A stretch of DNA of 64,000 nucleotides from CAIZGX01 sp964385405 (GCA_964385405.1 CAYLOT010000003.1:1-64000), one strand, 5' to 3'; shown: positions 51,560 through 61,389, counted from the stretch's first letter. Notes: a model not told the origin generated them from the sequence alone. Made by a program: numbers and translations.

Positions 51560-54337
51560 ATGCAAACAAATTCAGAAGAACTTTTTTTAAAGCGAATAGC
51601 GAAAGAATTAATTGACAAACACGGGAAAGATTTACATCGTGTTTTGGTTGTACTACCAAGTAATCGCTCGAAAGTTTTTTTGAAGAAATTTCTTTTCGAA
51701 ATTTTAGGTGCAGCCTTCTTATCTCCGCAGTTGGTCTTGCTTCCACAATTTGTTAAATCTGTTGTGAAGGAAAGAACAGAAGAGAAATTGAGTTTACTTC
51801 TTCTCCTTTATCGCGCCTACACGGAAGTTGTTGAATCTCCCGATTCTTTCGAAGTCTTTATGAAGTGGGGAAGCATGGCGCTCGATGACTTCAATGATAT
51901 TGATGTCGCGCTGGCCAATCCGGGAGAGGTATTCAAGAATTTGAAAGATGTAAAGGATATTGAGAATTGGAGTTTCGGTGTTCAGCCACTCACAGAGGCA
52001 CAAGAAGACTATGCCGACTTCTGGCTCGATCTCGGAAAAGTATATCATCGCTTTGTGGAATTGCAAAATGAACAGCGCGCATACAGTTACGCGCGCTTGA
52101 ACAGAGCCATGGCAGAGGGGAAGGTAGAAGTGAATTTCCCTTCGAATGCAGATACCATTTATTTTGTGGGTATCACAGCGTTTTCGAAGGCAGAGGAAAA
52201 ATGGATTATGCGATTGCATAAAACAGGAAAAGTGTTTTTCCATTTCGATGCAGATGCTTATTACGTGAACAATCCCATTCACGAAGCCGGAATTTTCTTC
52301 CGTTCATGGGAGGAGCGAAGAATGCCCATTGCGAAGTCAGACGACTTCAATACACGTTCTCGAACCATCACTTTCTCGAAAGTGGTAACGCCCTTGGCCT
52401 CTGCATTCGCGGCTTCGAAGTTGGTGAATGAAATGAAAGAAGAAGACCGCGCAAATACAGCAGTGGTCTTGGTTCAGCCGTTTTTGCTTCGTCCATTTTT
52501 GAACGGATTGTCTATAGATTCTCCGGTGAATGTGGCTTTGGGATATCCCATTGATGAGGTGTCTTTGTTCCGTGTAGTTCGCATGCTATTGCGTATGTGG
52601 AGTCGCTTGTCAAAGGAAGTGAAGAAGGGTATGTATTACAAAGACTTCTCACAATGGATTCTTCAAACCGATTTAGATGTGCTTCTTTCTTCTTCCCAGC
52701 GAAGAGAAATTCAGCGCTACGTCATGCGCCGGAAATTCATTTACATCCGTGAAAAGGAATTGAAAGAGTTGGTTCAAGAATTACCAGCCATGGAAGTTCT
52801 GCAGGATTTACTTACCACAGAGAATTTCAATTTGCCAAATTGTATTTCTCGATTGAAGAATTTCCTTTCGGCATTTGTGGAATCGGATCATGCCGATGAG
52901 CTGACGAAAGAAACAGCGTTGCGTCTTCAGCAAATTTTAGGTCGCATTGAAATGCACTTGGAAGGAAATTCGTTTTTAAATGAAGTGCCATTGCTCGATT
53001 TGTTGTTTCAGCATTACGCTTCACAGGAAACTATAGCCTTTCAGGGAGAGCCTTTGGAAGGCTTGCAAGTATTGAGCATGGTTGAGACACGCGCAGTAGA
53101 TTTCAAACACGTTATTATTGTGGGGGCGAATGACGAGCAGTTTCCTGGAAATGGAAGAGCGCAGTCGCTTATTCCTTTTGATTTACGCAAAGCTTTTGAA
53201 TTGCCTTCTCCAGAAGAGCGCGAGGGCACTATAGCTTATTCATTCTATCGCTTGTTACAGCGCGCCGAAGATGTGCGAATGCTCTATCACACGTTGAGTT
53301 CGGACTACAAGATGACAGAGCCTTCCAGATATCTTTTGCAAATAGAGCAAGAGCTAACCGGATACGGAAACCGAACGAATGTTCGGTACGAAGACTTTGA
53401 GCACACCAATAAGTTTTTGCAGACCGGTGAAGAAGAGATTGTCGCGAATGAATTCTCTAACAAGCGTATTCACGATTTATTGGAATACGGAATTTCGCCT
53501 TCGGCAATCAATAAGTTCATGCGCTGTCCGCTCGATTTCTATTATCGATATGTGATTGGCCTAGGAGAAGTCGAAAGCCTTGAAGAGAATATGGAAGCTT
53601 CAACGTTTGGATCTATCGTTCACGATGTGCTAGAGACGTTGTACAAACGTTATGTTGGAAAGACCATTCCTGACGAGGATTTCAACGGATTTAAATTGGA
53701 ATTGGATTCATTAATAGATGAAGCCATTCATCGCTTGTACAACTCGAATTTTGAATTGGCAGGTTTCGATATTATTATGCGTCGTATTGTGAAGCGCATG
53801 ATTGAGGTGGTCATTGAACACGATCAGAAGAAGTTTAGTGAAGCTCGTCAGGAAGGAGAAGAGCGCATTGTAAATGGTGTGGAAGTAGAGTTGAAGGCAG
53901 ACTTGCCCATGGATAAGATTGGTTTGAATATTCCGGCGAGTGTTAGCGGAAAGGCCGATCGTGTAGATGAGCAGAATGGAAATTTTATGGTGTTGGATTA
54001 CAAGACCGGAAGTGTGAAATCTGACGAATTGAAGTTGAGTGACAAGGAAGGTCCGTGGTTGAAAGATACCAAACCGAAGTTGCTTCAGATCTTGACCTAC
54101 TCTTACATGTGGGTGAAAGACGGACATGCGCCTGAGCATACACAAGCGATGTTGTTCGGATTGAAGCAGGCGAAGCAAGGCCCTGTGCCGCTCATGCGCG
54201 GACAAGACCCCGCTGTGTTGCGCGAAGCAGATATAGAGAAATTCGAAGAAGAGTTGTTGGAAGTGTTGAAGAGTTTGTTGGAAACAGAAGTATTTAGACA
54301 CAATCCGGAATCGGAATATTGCGAATTTTGCAAGTAG
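51560..54337 (+). CDS. AddB-like PD-(D/E)xK nuclease
   Basis: A 925-residue protein resembling AddB, the partner of AddA in recombination repair. The N-terminus (VLVVLPSNRSKVFLKKF) is a degenerate helicase domain without a normal Walker A. EGLQVLSMVETRAVDFKHVII resembles an inactive motif V region. The C-terminal nuclease (from about residue 640) has SAINKFMRCPLDFYYRYV with Cys656, GSIVHDVLETLY, and NFMVLDYKTGSVK. It ends in CEFCK, giving Cys921 and Cys924 but no fourth Cys of the usual AddB Fe-S set. Confidence 0.83.
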   Translation: MQTNSEELFLKRIAKELIDKHGKDLHRVLVVLPSNRSKVFLKKFLFEILGAAFLSPQLVLLPQFVKSVVKERTEEKLSLLLLLYRAYTEVVESPDSFEVFMKWGSMALDDFNDIDVALANPGEVFKNLKDVKDIENWSFGVQPLTEAQEDYADFWLDLGKVYHRFVELQNEQRAYSYARLNRAMAEGKVEVNFPSNADTIYFVGITAFSKAEEKWIMRLHKTGKVFFHFDADAYYVNNPIHEAGIFFRSWEERRMPIAKSDDFNTRSRTITFSKVVTPLASAFAASKLVNEMKEEDRANTAVVLVQPFLLRPFLNGLSIDSPVNVALGYPIDEVSLFRVVRMLLRMWSRLSKEVKKGMYYKDFSQWILQTDLDVLLSSSQRREIQRYVMRRKFIYIREKELKELVQELPAMEVLQDLLTTENFNLPNCISRLKNFLSAFVESDHADELTKETALRLQQILGRIEMHLEGNSFLNEVPLLDLLFQHYASQETIAFQGEPLEGLQVLSMVETRAVDFKHVIIVGANDEQFPGNGRAQSLIPFDLRKAFELPSPEEREGTIAYSFYRLLQRAEDVRMLYHTLSSDYKMTEPSRYLLQIEQELTGYGNRTNVRYEDFEHTNKFLQTGEEEIVANEFSNKRIHDLLEYGISPSAINKFMRCPLDFYYRYVIGLGEVESLEENMEASTFGSIVHDVLETLYKRYVGKTIPDEDFNGFKLELDSLIDEAIHRLYNSNFELAGFDIIMRRIVKRMIEVVIEHDQKKFSEARQEGEERIVNGVEVELKADLPMDKIGLNIPASVSGKADRVDEQNGNFMVLDYKTGSVKSDELKLSDKEGPWLKDTKPKLLQILTYSYMWVKDGHAPEHTQAMLFGLKQAKQGPVPLMRGQDPAVLREADIEKFEEELLEVLKSLLETEVFRHNPESEYCEFCK

Positions 54338-55638
54338 TGAAGAAGCGCGTATTAATCATAGCCTATTATTGGCCTCCGGCAGGTGGGGGAGGGGTTCAAC
54401 GTTGGTTGAAGTTTGTGAAGTATTTGCACAACAGCGATTGGCAGCCGGTGGTGTTTGTCCCAGAGAATGCCGATTATCCGGTGTACGATGAGACCTTGCT
54501 TGCGGAAATTCCGGAAGGAGTGGAAGTGATTCGTTGTCCTATTTTCGAACCTTATCGCGCATTGCGTAAGGCAACAGGAAAGGGCGATGCGGGAATAAGC
54601 GCTGGGTTCATTCGCACCGAAAAAGGACCTTCATTCATGGAGCGTTTAATGGCATGGGTGAGGGGAAATATTTTAATTCCAGACGCGCGCATGTTCTGGA
54701 TTCGTCCTGCCTCTAATTTCTTATTAAAGTATTTGAAGGAGAATCCGGTTGACATGATTGTAAGCACCGGGCCTCCGCACAGCATGCATTTAATTGCGCG
54801 TCGTGTTCATCGAAAGATTGGCGTTTCTTGGTTAGCAGATTTTCGAGATCCGTGGGTAAACATGGACAATGCCGATAAGTTTCAGATGAGTGCTTGGGCC
54901 AAGCGCAGGCACATGAAGTTAGAGCGGAGTGTGTTGAAGGAAGCCACTGTTGTCGATACAGTGAGTTGGTATTTGAGCAGTGAGTATGAGAAGATTCGAG
55001 GAGGTGAAGTGAAAGTGCTTACGAACGGCTTCGATCATGTAGATTTTGAAGGAAGGGAAGTGAAGCAGACCGATAAGTTCATCATTGGCCATTACGGCAC
55101 CTTTGGCGACGATCGCAATGCACCAGCCTTATGGAGAGCCTTGTCGCGTTTGGTGAATGAGAGCGATGAATTCAAAAACCGAATGGTTATTCGGTTGGTG
55201 GGTCCTACCGATGGCTCGGTGTTAGAAGACGTTAAGCGCCACGGACTATCTGAACATTTGGAATACATTCCATACGTAAAGCACGACGAGGTTTTAGATC
55301 TGATGTTAACGCCTCAGTTATTGTTGGTTATTCTCAATCAGAACGCCAACGAAGAAGGTCGTGTTACAGGAAAGATTTTCGAGTATGTTGCCACAGGCAA
55401 TCGTGTATTGGGTATAGGTAGTGTTACGAGTGATTGTGCGCGGGTTATTCACGAGAGTGAAAGCGGTGAAATGATTGCTTTCAATAATGAGGAACAACTA
55501 TACACCTTCATTAAAAACGCATTTCCTTGTGCGTTTAACCAGCCTTTGAATCCTAGGGTGATGAAGTACTCTCGTCAGTCTTTGACTGACTCCCTTCGGG
55601 AGATTATTTCCTCACCGGCGTCCCCTCCAAGAACTTAA
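54337..55638 (+). CDS. Glycosyltransferase (GT4-like)
   Basis: A 433-residue GT-B protein. AYYWPPAGGGGVQRWLKFVKYL is the GT4-type opening, followed by LADFRDPWVNMDNAD (about residue 170) and GRVTGKIFEYVATGNRVLGIG near residue 350. The GTG at 54337, overlapping the AddB-like stop as TAGTG, is the best start; an upstream TTG at 54319 is possible. A paralogue lies in the polysaccharide operon at 15287-16540. The 3' end overlaps the convergent MORN gene by 35 bases. Confidence 0.8.
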   Translation: MKKRVLIIAYYWPPAGGGGVQRWLKFVKYLHNSDWQPVVFVPENADYPVYDETLLAEIPEGVEVIRCPIFEPYRALRKATGKGDAGISAGFIRTEKGPSFMERLMAWVRGNILIPDARMFWIRPASNFLLKYLKENPVDMIVSTGPPHSMHLIARRVHRKIGVSWLADFRDPWVNMDNADKFQMSAWAKRRHMKLERSVLKEATVVDTVSWYLSSEYEKIRGGEVKVLTNGFDHVDFEGREVKQTDKFIIGHYGTFGDDRNAPALWRALSRLVNESDEFKNRMVIRLVGPTDGSVLEDVKRHGLSEHLEYIPYVKHDEVLDLMLTPQLLLVILNQNANEEGRVTGKIFEYVATGNRVLGIGSVTSDCARVIHESESGEMIAFNNEEQLYTFIKNAFPCAFNQPLNPRVMKYSRQSLTDSLREIISSPASPPRT

Positions 55639-57220
55639 CCATCTTGCCGTTCTCGTAAATACCCCGCTGAACAAGCTTCCCAGACTTCTTGTCGTACATC
55701 GTGCATTCGCCGTGATAACGGTTGTTCTTGTAATTCGCGTCTTCTTCCAACGTGCCGTTCTCTGTGTAGATTTTACTTGGTCCGTTTAGTTCGCCATTGG
55801 CATAGGTGCAATCGCGCCACAACCCTCCGAAGTCATAATAATACTTCCAACGCCCTGTGCGCTTGCCTTCCTTGAATTTTCCTTCACTAATAGGTCTGCC
55901 ACTTTCGTTGTACAAAATGGAAGTGCCATTTAACTCGCCATTCTTTCCATAGGTAATTACACTCTCCAACTGCCCGCGCTCGGAATAGTTCATCCACTTG
56001 CCCACCTTCTGATCGTCTTTCCAACTGCCGATGTACAAATACCTTCCGTTCTTCGGCTCATAGCCCATCCACTTTCCATACATCTTTCCCGCTTTAAAAC
56101 TTCCTTCATCCTTCACTTTTCCGTTCTCATACCAACTCATCCACTTCCCATCTTCTTCTCCCAATTTGTAATTTCCTTTCTGCAACAATCCTCCGTCTTC
56201 ATACCACGTAATCCATTCTCCTTCCTTGTTGTCGGCCACGAAATTTCCTTCCTTCCATTTCTTTTCACTCGGGTATTGATACACCCACTTTCCTTCCATT
56301 TTCCCATTGGAATACTTCCCCTTCGATTGCCATACACCGTTATCGTGATAGAAAATCCAGTCGCCATCTTGAAGGTCTTCCGCAAAATTTCCTTCCATGT
56401 CTTTCACACCGTTTTCACGATACCATTCCCAATTTCCAGTTTTCTTTCCATTGTCGAAAGTTCCTTTTACATACAACTTTCCATTGTCAAAATACTCTTC
56501 GTAAGGCCCTGTTACCAAGCCTTCCGAATAGGTTGTTGTTTTTCGAAGCTTTCCGTTGCTGAAATATTCACTCCACTTTCCATCTTTAATTCCCTTCACA
56601 TATTGTCCGGAAGTTTGAATGTTTCCTTTCGAGAAAAATGCTTCGAAAATTCCATCAGGAACTCCATTCGCATAGGTCGTTCGACTCAATAATTTTCCAT
56701 CTTCATTCACTTCCGGAAGAACACCTGTTCCGTTCGTAATGGTCTGAATTCCTTTGTTGTCGAAGTACGAAACGAGAAAGACACTTGAGGTATCGTACTT
56801 CAAAACACTGTTCAATTTTCCATTGTCGTAATACGCACTCCATTCCCCGGTTTTTTTTCCTTTGAAGAAATTTCCTTCCTGAATTTTAACTCCCTTTTCA
56901 TTGAAGGTACGCTGAACACTATCTTCCACACCGAATTTGAAATACCCTTCTACTTGCAATTTTCCATTGGTGTGGTAACGAAATACCTTCCCGTTGAAGT
57001 AACCGTTGCGGTAGGTGCTTTCTTCCTGAAGCGTTCCGTCTTCGTAATAAAATTTCCAAATACTGTCTTCCTTTCCAACGACATTGAATTTTCCTATGCT
57101 GCGAATTTTTCCATTCGGATAAAGGTCTTTGTACATCTTCTGTGCATTTCCGTTCAACGAAAACAGACATGCAAATACTACGATAAAGAGGGGCGCGAGG
57201 CGAAAGAGAGTCTTCTTCAT
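55604..57220 (-). CDS. Secreted MORN-repeat protein
   Basis: A 538-residue protein with a signal peptide (LAPLFIVVFACLFSLNGNAQ) followed by roughly twenty MORN_2-type repeats of about 23 residues (Y-x-NG-K-x(5)-G-x(3)-G-K-x(2)-G-x-W). The repeats cover nearly the whole mature protein. Such proteins are often labelled YwqK-family antitoxins, but nothing here supports a toxin pair. The ATG at 57220 begins the signal peptide. Likely periplasmic or surface-exposed. Confidence 0.85.
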   Translation of the reverse strand: MKKTLFRLAPLFIVVFACLFSLNGNAQKMYKDLYPNGKIRSIGKFNVVGKEDSIWKFYYEDGTLQEESTYRNGYFNGKVFRYHTNGKLQVEGYFKFGVEDSVQRTFNEKGVKIQEGNFFKGKKTGEWSAYYDNGKLNSVLKYDTSSVFLVSYFDNKGIQTITNGTGVLPEVNEDGKLLSRTTYANGVPDGIFEAFFSKGNIQTSGQYVKGIKDGKWSEYFSNGKLRKTTTYSEGLVTGPYEEYFDNGKLYVKGTFDNGKKTGNWEWYRENGVKDMEGNFAEDLQDGDWIFYHDNGVWQSKGKYSNGKMEGKWVYQYPSEKKWKEGNFVADNKEGEWITWYEDGGLLQKGNYKLGEEDGKWMSWYENGKVKDEGSFKAGKMYGKWMGYEPKNGRYLYIGSWKDDQKVGKWMNYSERGQLESVITYGKNGELNGTSILYNESGRPISEGKFKEGKRTGRWKYYYDFGGLWRDCTYANGELNGPSKIYTENGTLEEDANYKNNRYHGECTMYDKKSGKLVQRGIYENGKMVKFLEGTPVRK

Positions 57221-57290
57221 GATTCGAAAATAATGGGTACTAATGAATGTAAAACACCGAAGAACCTGTTTTATTGAACATCGCAAGGCT

Positions 57291-57298
57291 TATATTTG
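57291..57298 (+). promoter_or_regulatory. -7 promoter element for the T9SS BNR-repeat gene
   Basis: TATATTTG matches TAnnTTTG exactly, 18 bases before the ATG at 57317. No clear -33 TTTG. Confidence 0.55.
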
Positions 57299-57316
57299 AA
57301 CACTAAACCTTTTGAG

Positions 57317-60076
57317 ATGCGTTCGACTCTACTTTCTTTTTCAATTGCTTTGTTGGTAGTTCTTGGTGCTTACTTTTTCATTCCTTCCGCTTCGAAATTA
57401 AAATTGTCAGGCGGTGCAATGGAAGAGGGACACGGCGTTAATCCTTCCAGCAGAAAATATTTTGAATACATGCGTAACCGTGATCCAGAGACAGGAATAG
57501 TTCCTGAAGGAATTTTCGAGCGTTGCGTAAGTTTCGCCAATCACCTGCCTCGAGTGGCTGATAGAGATTACGGTTGGACCAATAGAGGCCCTTATAACAT
57601 TGGAGGAAGAACGCGCGCATTCGCTGTAGATGTTTTGAATAGCAACCACCTCATTGCTGGTTCGGTAACCGGAGGTATGTGGAACTCGTTGAATGGTGGA
57701 CAATCTTGGGTGAAGACCACATCAGCAGAGCAATTGCAAAGCGTAAGTTGTATTACACAAGACAAGCGCCCGGGACATGAGAACACGTGGTATTACGGTT
57801 CTGGTGAAGAATTTTACGGCGTGGTTTCAGGAACTTCGTTTACCGCTTTGCTTAGTGGAGACGGTATGTGGAAGAGCACAGATAACGGACAATCGTGGTT
57901 TCAGCTTTCTTCAACCATGAGTGGAACTCCGCAAAATGTTCTTCAAAATGGAAGCTATGATTTCGTTTGGAATGTAATTACCGACCACACCAACCTGAAC
58001 GAAGATGTAGTTTACGCGGCAGTATTCAACGGCGTAATTCGCAGCAACGACGGAGGAAATACGTGGACGCAAGTGCTCGGATTTACATCAGGTGCTAGTG
58101 AGTTTGTAGATGTGATGATGACGCCAAGCGGAGTGTTATACGCAACATTCAGCGATAACAGTACGAATGGTGGTGGATTTTTCAGAAGTACAGATGGTTT
58201 TAATTGGACAGAAATTTCTCCTGTGTTGCCACAAATCGCAAACCTGAGAAGGACAGTGATGTGCGCTAATCCGCAAAACGAAAATGAAATATATTTTCTA
58301 GGCGAAACTATAAATAATACGTTTTACCCCATTGATCACTTTTTCTATAAGTACACGTATCTCGGTGGCGACGGGAGCGGTGTAAATGGAAATTGGGAAA
58401 ACCGATCAGCAAACCTTCCATCATCACCATGCGAACTTTTCACTGGAATTACATTTGATTTTGCTACGTTTAGAACGCAATATAGCTACGACATGTGTAT
58501 TGCACATCACCCAACAATCCCTGATTTGGTGTTCATTGGTGGAACGAATTTGCACAGAAGTACCGATGCTTTTGCAACTTCAACTTCTGTAGATTGGATT
58601 GGCGGATACCGCTGCAACGTACCAGAACCATGGCATTATGTGTATGCGGAGCATCATCCTGATCAGCACCTCATTGCTTTCGACCCAGCAAACGAATTAG
58701 GTATGTACAGCTTAAACGATGGCGGTGTGCGCTATTCTGCCGACATTACAGCAGACAGTGTACAATGGCAATCCTTGAACAATGGTTATTTGACGTCGCA
58801 ATTTTATACGGTTGCTGTAGAACCTGGCAATACAAACAGTCAGTTTTTAATGGGCGGAATGCAAGACAACGGAACGTGGTTAACACACACCTCAGATGCA
58901 ACGTCACCTTGGAGAGAAATGCATGCAGATGATGGTGCTTATTGCGCAATGCCTTTCGGCGCAGACTACGTAATTACAAGTTCTCAAAGCGGAAGAATAT
59001 ACAAGAAGTCTATTGATGCAAGCGGTAATCTAATTGGTACCGAGCGAATAGATGCTGAAAACGGTCCTGCGGCCTTATTCATTAATCCGCTGTTATTAGA
59101 TCCGTGGACCAACAGACTTTTCATTGCAGGAAATAAAATGATTTGGTACCTCGATCGTGTAGATACGATATCGGTTACCGGGAATTATCCTACCGCTCGC
59201 AATACAGACGATTGGTCGAATGTTGCAACAAGCACAATTACCCTTACGCAGGGAAGTATTTCGTGTCTCGACATGGCGTACACAGACAACAGTGTGTTGT
59301 ATTATGGAAGTTCAGCTGGAAAGTTATTCAAGCTTACAGACTTGTATGGATCACCTGTGAAGACCAATATCTCTTCAACGTTATTTCCAACCAACTCATA
59401 CACTTCAGCTGTAAGCACAAACGATTTGAATGCGAACGAGGTCATGGTTAGTTTTTCCAATTTCAACAAGAAAAGCATTTTCCATTCAACCGATGCAGGT
59501 GGTTCGTGGGTGAATGTAAGTGGAAATTTAGAAGAGAACGTAGATGGAACAGGAAATGGTCCTGCAGTGTATTGGGTTGAAATTTATCCGAGCACCCCAA
59601 CCATTTATTTAGCCGGAACCAGCGCTGGTTTATTCAGCACCACTGAATTAAACGGTGAAAGCACCGTTTGGCAAATGGAAGGGGCAAGCACCATTGGAAA
59701 TGCTGTGGTGAACATGATTACTTCTCGTCCGTTCGATGGTACAGTTGCCGTTGCAACACATGCTAATGGTATCTATACCGCAACCCTTCCTGTTGTGCCG
59801 GAAGTCTCAGTAGAAGCGCTTGCTGAGCGCATGGTTACGGTTTCTGCTTTCCCGAATCCAACGGTTGATGAAATTCATTTCAACATGCAATTGATGCCTG
59901 GAGAAATAACCGAGATGAATATTTATTCGTTAGATGGTAAATTATTGAACACGAAGAAATGGAAGGCTGTTGGAAGAGAACAGCTTTCGTGGGAGGCTGC
60001 GCATGCAGGAACATTTATTTATCAATTGAAATCGGGAAGCACCACGAGAACCGGTAAATTTGTAGTCACAAAATAA
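57317..60076 (+). CDS. Large secreted BNR/sortilin-like beta-propeller protein with T9SS sorting tail
   Basis: A 919-residue protein. N-terminal hydrophobic segment (LLSFSIALLVVLGAYFF) for export. Repeated BNR/Asp-box-like motifs across the middle, for example GDGMWKSTDNGQSW, GVIRSNDGGNTW, GGFFRSTDGFNW and IFHSTDAGGSW, fit a VPS10/sortilin-like beta-propeller. The last ~80 residues (SAFPNPTVDEIHFN to FIYQLKSGSTTRTGKFVV) are a type IX secretion C-terminal domain. The ATG at 57317 is preferred over the TTG at 57296, which lies in the promoter element. Probably surface-attached; binding or enzymatic role unknown. Confidence 0.85.
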   Translation: MRSTLLSFSIALLVVLGAYFFIPSASKLKLSGGAMEEGHGVNPSSRKYFEYMRNRDPETGIVPEGIFERCVSFANHLPRVADRDYGWTNRGPYNIGGRTRAFAVDVLNSNHLIAGSVTGGMWNSLNGGQSWVKTTSAEQLQSVSCITQDKRPGHENTWYYGSGEEFYGVVSGTSFTALLSGDGMWKSTDNGQSWFQLSSTMSGTPQNVLQNGSYDFVWNVITDHTNLNEDVVYAAVFNGVIRSNDGGNTWTQVLGFTSGASEFVDVMMTPSGVLYATFSDNSTNGGGFFRSTDGFNWTEISPVLPQIANLRRTVMCANPQNENEIYFLGETINNTFYPIDHFFYKYTYLGGDGSGVNGNWENRSANLPSSPCELFTGITFDFATFRTQYSYDMCIAHHPTIPDLVFIGGTNLHRSTDAFATSTSVDWIGGYRCNVPEPWHYVYAEHHPDQHLIAFDPANELGMYSLNDGGVRYSADITADSVQWQSLNNGYLTSQFYTVAVEPGNTNSQFLMGGMQDNGTWLTHTSDATSPWREMHADDGAYCAMPFGADYVITSSQSGRIYKKSIDASGNLIGTERIDAENGPAALFINPLLLDPWTNRLFIAGNKMIWYLDRVDTISVTGNYPTARNTDDWSNVATSTITLTQGSISCLDMAYTDNSVLYYGSSAGKLFKLTDLYGSPVKTNISSTLFPTNSYTSAVSTNDLNANEVMVSFSNFNKKSIFHSTDAGGSWVNVSGNLEENVDGTGNGPAVYWVEIYPSTPTIYLAGTSAGLFSTTELNGESTVWQMEGASTIGNAVVNMITSRPFDGTVAVATHANGIYTATLPVVPEVSVEALAERMVTVSAFPNPTVDEIHFNMQLMPGEITEMNIYSLDGKLLNTKKWKAVGREQLSWEAAHAGTFIYQLKSGSTTRTGKFVVTK

Positions 60077-60084
60077 TTCGAATT

Positions 60085-60510
60085 ATGTCTGAAATCATTT
60101 CAACCGATAACGCTCCGAAACCTGTTGGTGCTTATCCACACGCAAGAAGAGTAGGAAACCTTTTATTTCTTTCGGGTGTTGGTCCGCGCATTGCGGGAAG
60201 CGATGCGAATGATACTGGTGTACCTGGATTGAAGCTCGATAAATTCGGAAATTTTATTGAATTCGATTTTGAAGCGCAGTGCAGAAATGTATTCGACAAT
60301 GTGCGAGCAATCCTTGATGCGAGTGGTTCGAAATGGGAGAACTTGGTAGACGTAACTGTATTCTTGGTGAACATGAAACGCGACTTTCAAACGTACAATA
60401 GACTGTATGCTGAATACTTCAAGGACGCCAATCCCTGCAGAACAACTGTAGAGATTAACGCCCTTCCATCGCCTATTGCGATTGAGTTGAAGTGTATTGC
60501 TACTATTTAA
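60085..60510 (+). CDS. RidA-family protein resembling 2-aminomuconate deaminase
   Basis: A 141-residue YjgF/RidA fold protein. KPVGAYPHARRVGNLLFLSGV and FEAQCRNVFDNVRAILDASG match the AmnD/NbaF subgroup (2-aminomuconate deaminase) better than housekeeping RidA, as does the long insertion GSDANDTGVPGLKLDKFG. NPCRTTVEINALP holds the conserved Arg of the active site. In kynurenine-pathway bacteria this enzyme acts late in 3-hydroxyanthranilate breakdown. The subfamily call is moderate; RidA imine deaminase is the alternative. It overlaps the convergent DUF3108 gene by 8 bases. Confidence 0.75.
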   Translation: MSEIISTDNAPKPVGAYPHARRVGNLLFLSGVGPRIAGSDANDTGVPGLKLDKFGNFIEFDFEAQCRNVFDNVRAILDASGSKWENLVDVTVFLVNMKRDFQTYNRLYAEYFKDANPCRTTVEINALPSPIAIELKCIATI

Positions 60511-61324
60511 TTTTCACACCCCAGATATCTACGCCTTGGAATTGTTGCAATTCCATTTTAATAGATCCTACTTTGATTTTGGCTTGTGCCATAATCGGTA
60601 GGTGATGCGCGTCATCTGTTACCCACACCGCTAAGTCGTTGGGGTCTTTAAATATGCGTCCTTTTTGAACTACGGGTGCGAAGCGCAAACATTTGAATGT
60701 TCCAGCGTCTACGCTAACCGTTTCTTTTCCAACATAGCGCATTTTTAAGCGATAGATTTCGTCATCGACCAAGGTTTCAATGGTTATGATATCGCCTTGT
60801 TTGGTATTGGTGAAGTCCATGGTTCGTGCGTAGAATGCGGCACTCATCATGTCTTGCACGAAAGCAGGAGCGAGGTATCCTTCGTTTTTTCTATTCTTGA
60901 ATGCGCGTTTGTGCTGAAAGAAGAAATAGTCTTGCATAATCATGTAGCCACCTTCATCGCAATTGCGCTTGAATTGGTAAGGGAAAATCCCTTGTTTGTC
61001 TACGTACGATTCGTATTTATCTCGAACCTTGAAAAACCAATCGAATGATCCGGAACTGTGCCCTTCACCTACAATGTGGTAGGTTTCTCTTCCACCAAAA
61101 TTTTTATTTCCTTCTTCTACAGATATCGTTGCTGTGCCTGCGTCAACAACGCCGTAGTGAATGCGATAAACAGATTTTTCTCCAGAGGTAAAGGCGCTAT
61201 TCTTAATGCTGCGCAAGGCATGCACAGGCAGATTTTCAACTTTAACTGGCGTAGGTTTAGAACTTTGGCCAAGCATGTTCAGCGCTCCCACTGACAATGC
61301 TGTAAACAAGAAAAGGTGTTTCAT
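60503..61324 (-). CDS. DUF3108-family periplasmic protein
   Basis: A 273-residue protein with a signal peptide (LFLFTALSVGALNMLGQ). EKSVYRIHYGVVDAGTATISVEE, FDWFFKVRDKYESYVDKQGIFPYQFKR and the C-terminal KDPNDLAVWVTDDAHHLPIM match DUF3108, a beta-rich family of unknown function. Probably periplasmic or outer-membrane associated. Confidence 0.83.
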   Translation of the reverse strand: MKHLFLFTALSVGALNMLGQSSKPTPVKVENLPVHALRSIKNSAFTSGEKSVYRIHYGVVDAGTATISVEEGNKNFGGRETYHIVGEGHSSGSFDWFFKVRDKYESYVDKQGIFPYQFKRNCDEGGYMIMQDYFFFQHKRAFKNRKNEGYLAPAFVQDMMSAAFYARTMDFTNTKQGDIITIETLVDDEIYRLKMRYVGKETVSVDAGTFKCLRFAPVVQKGRIFKDPNDLAVWVTDDAHHLPIMAQAKIKVGSIKMELQQFQGVDIWGVKIK

Positions 61325-61389
61325 AAAGTCGTTTTGTTTTTAGTTAACGGAACTTTCGTTGCGAAAATGTCAAACATTGGACCAAAACG

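Noticed and set aside
55604..57220. YwqK-type antitoxin of a toxin-antitoxin pair
   Set aside because: The protein has a signal peptide and about twenty repeats, and no candidate toxin lies next to it.
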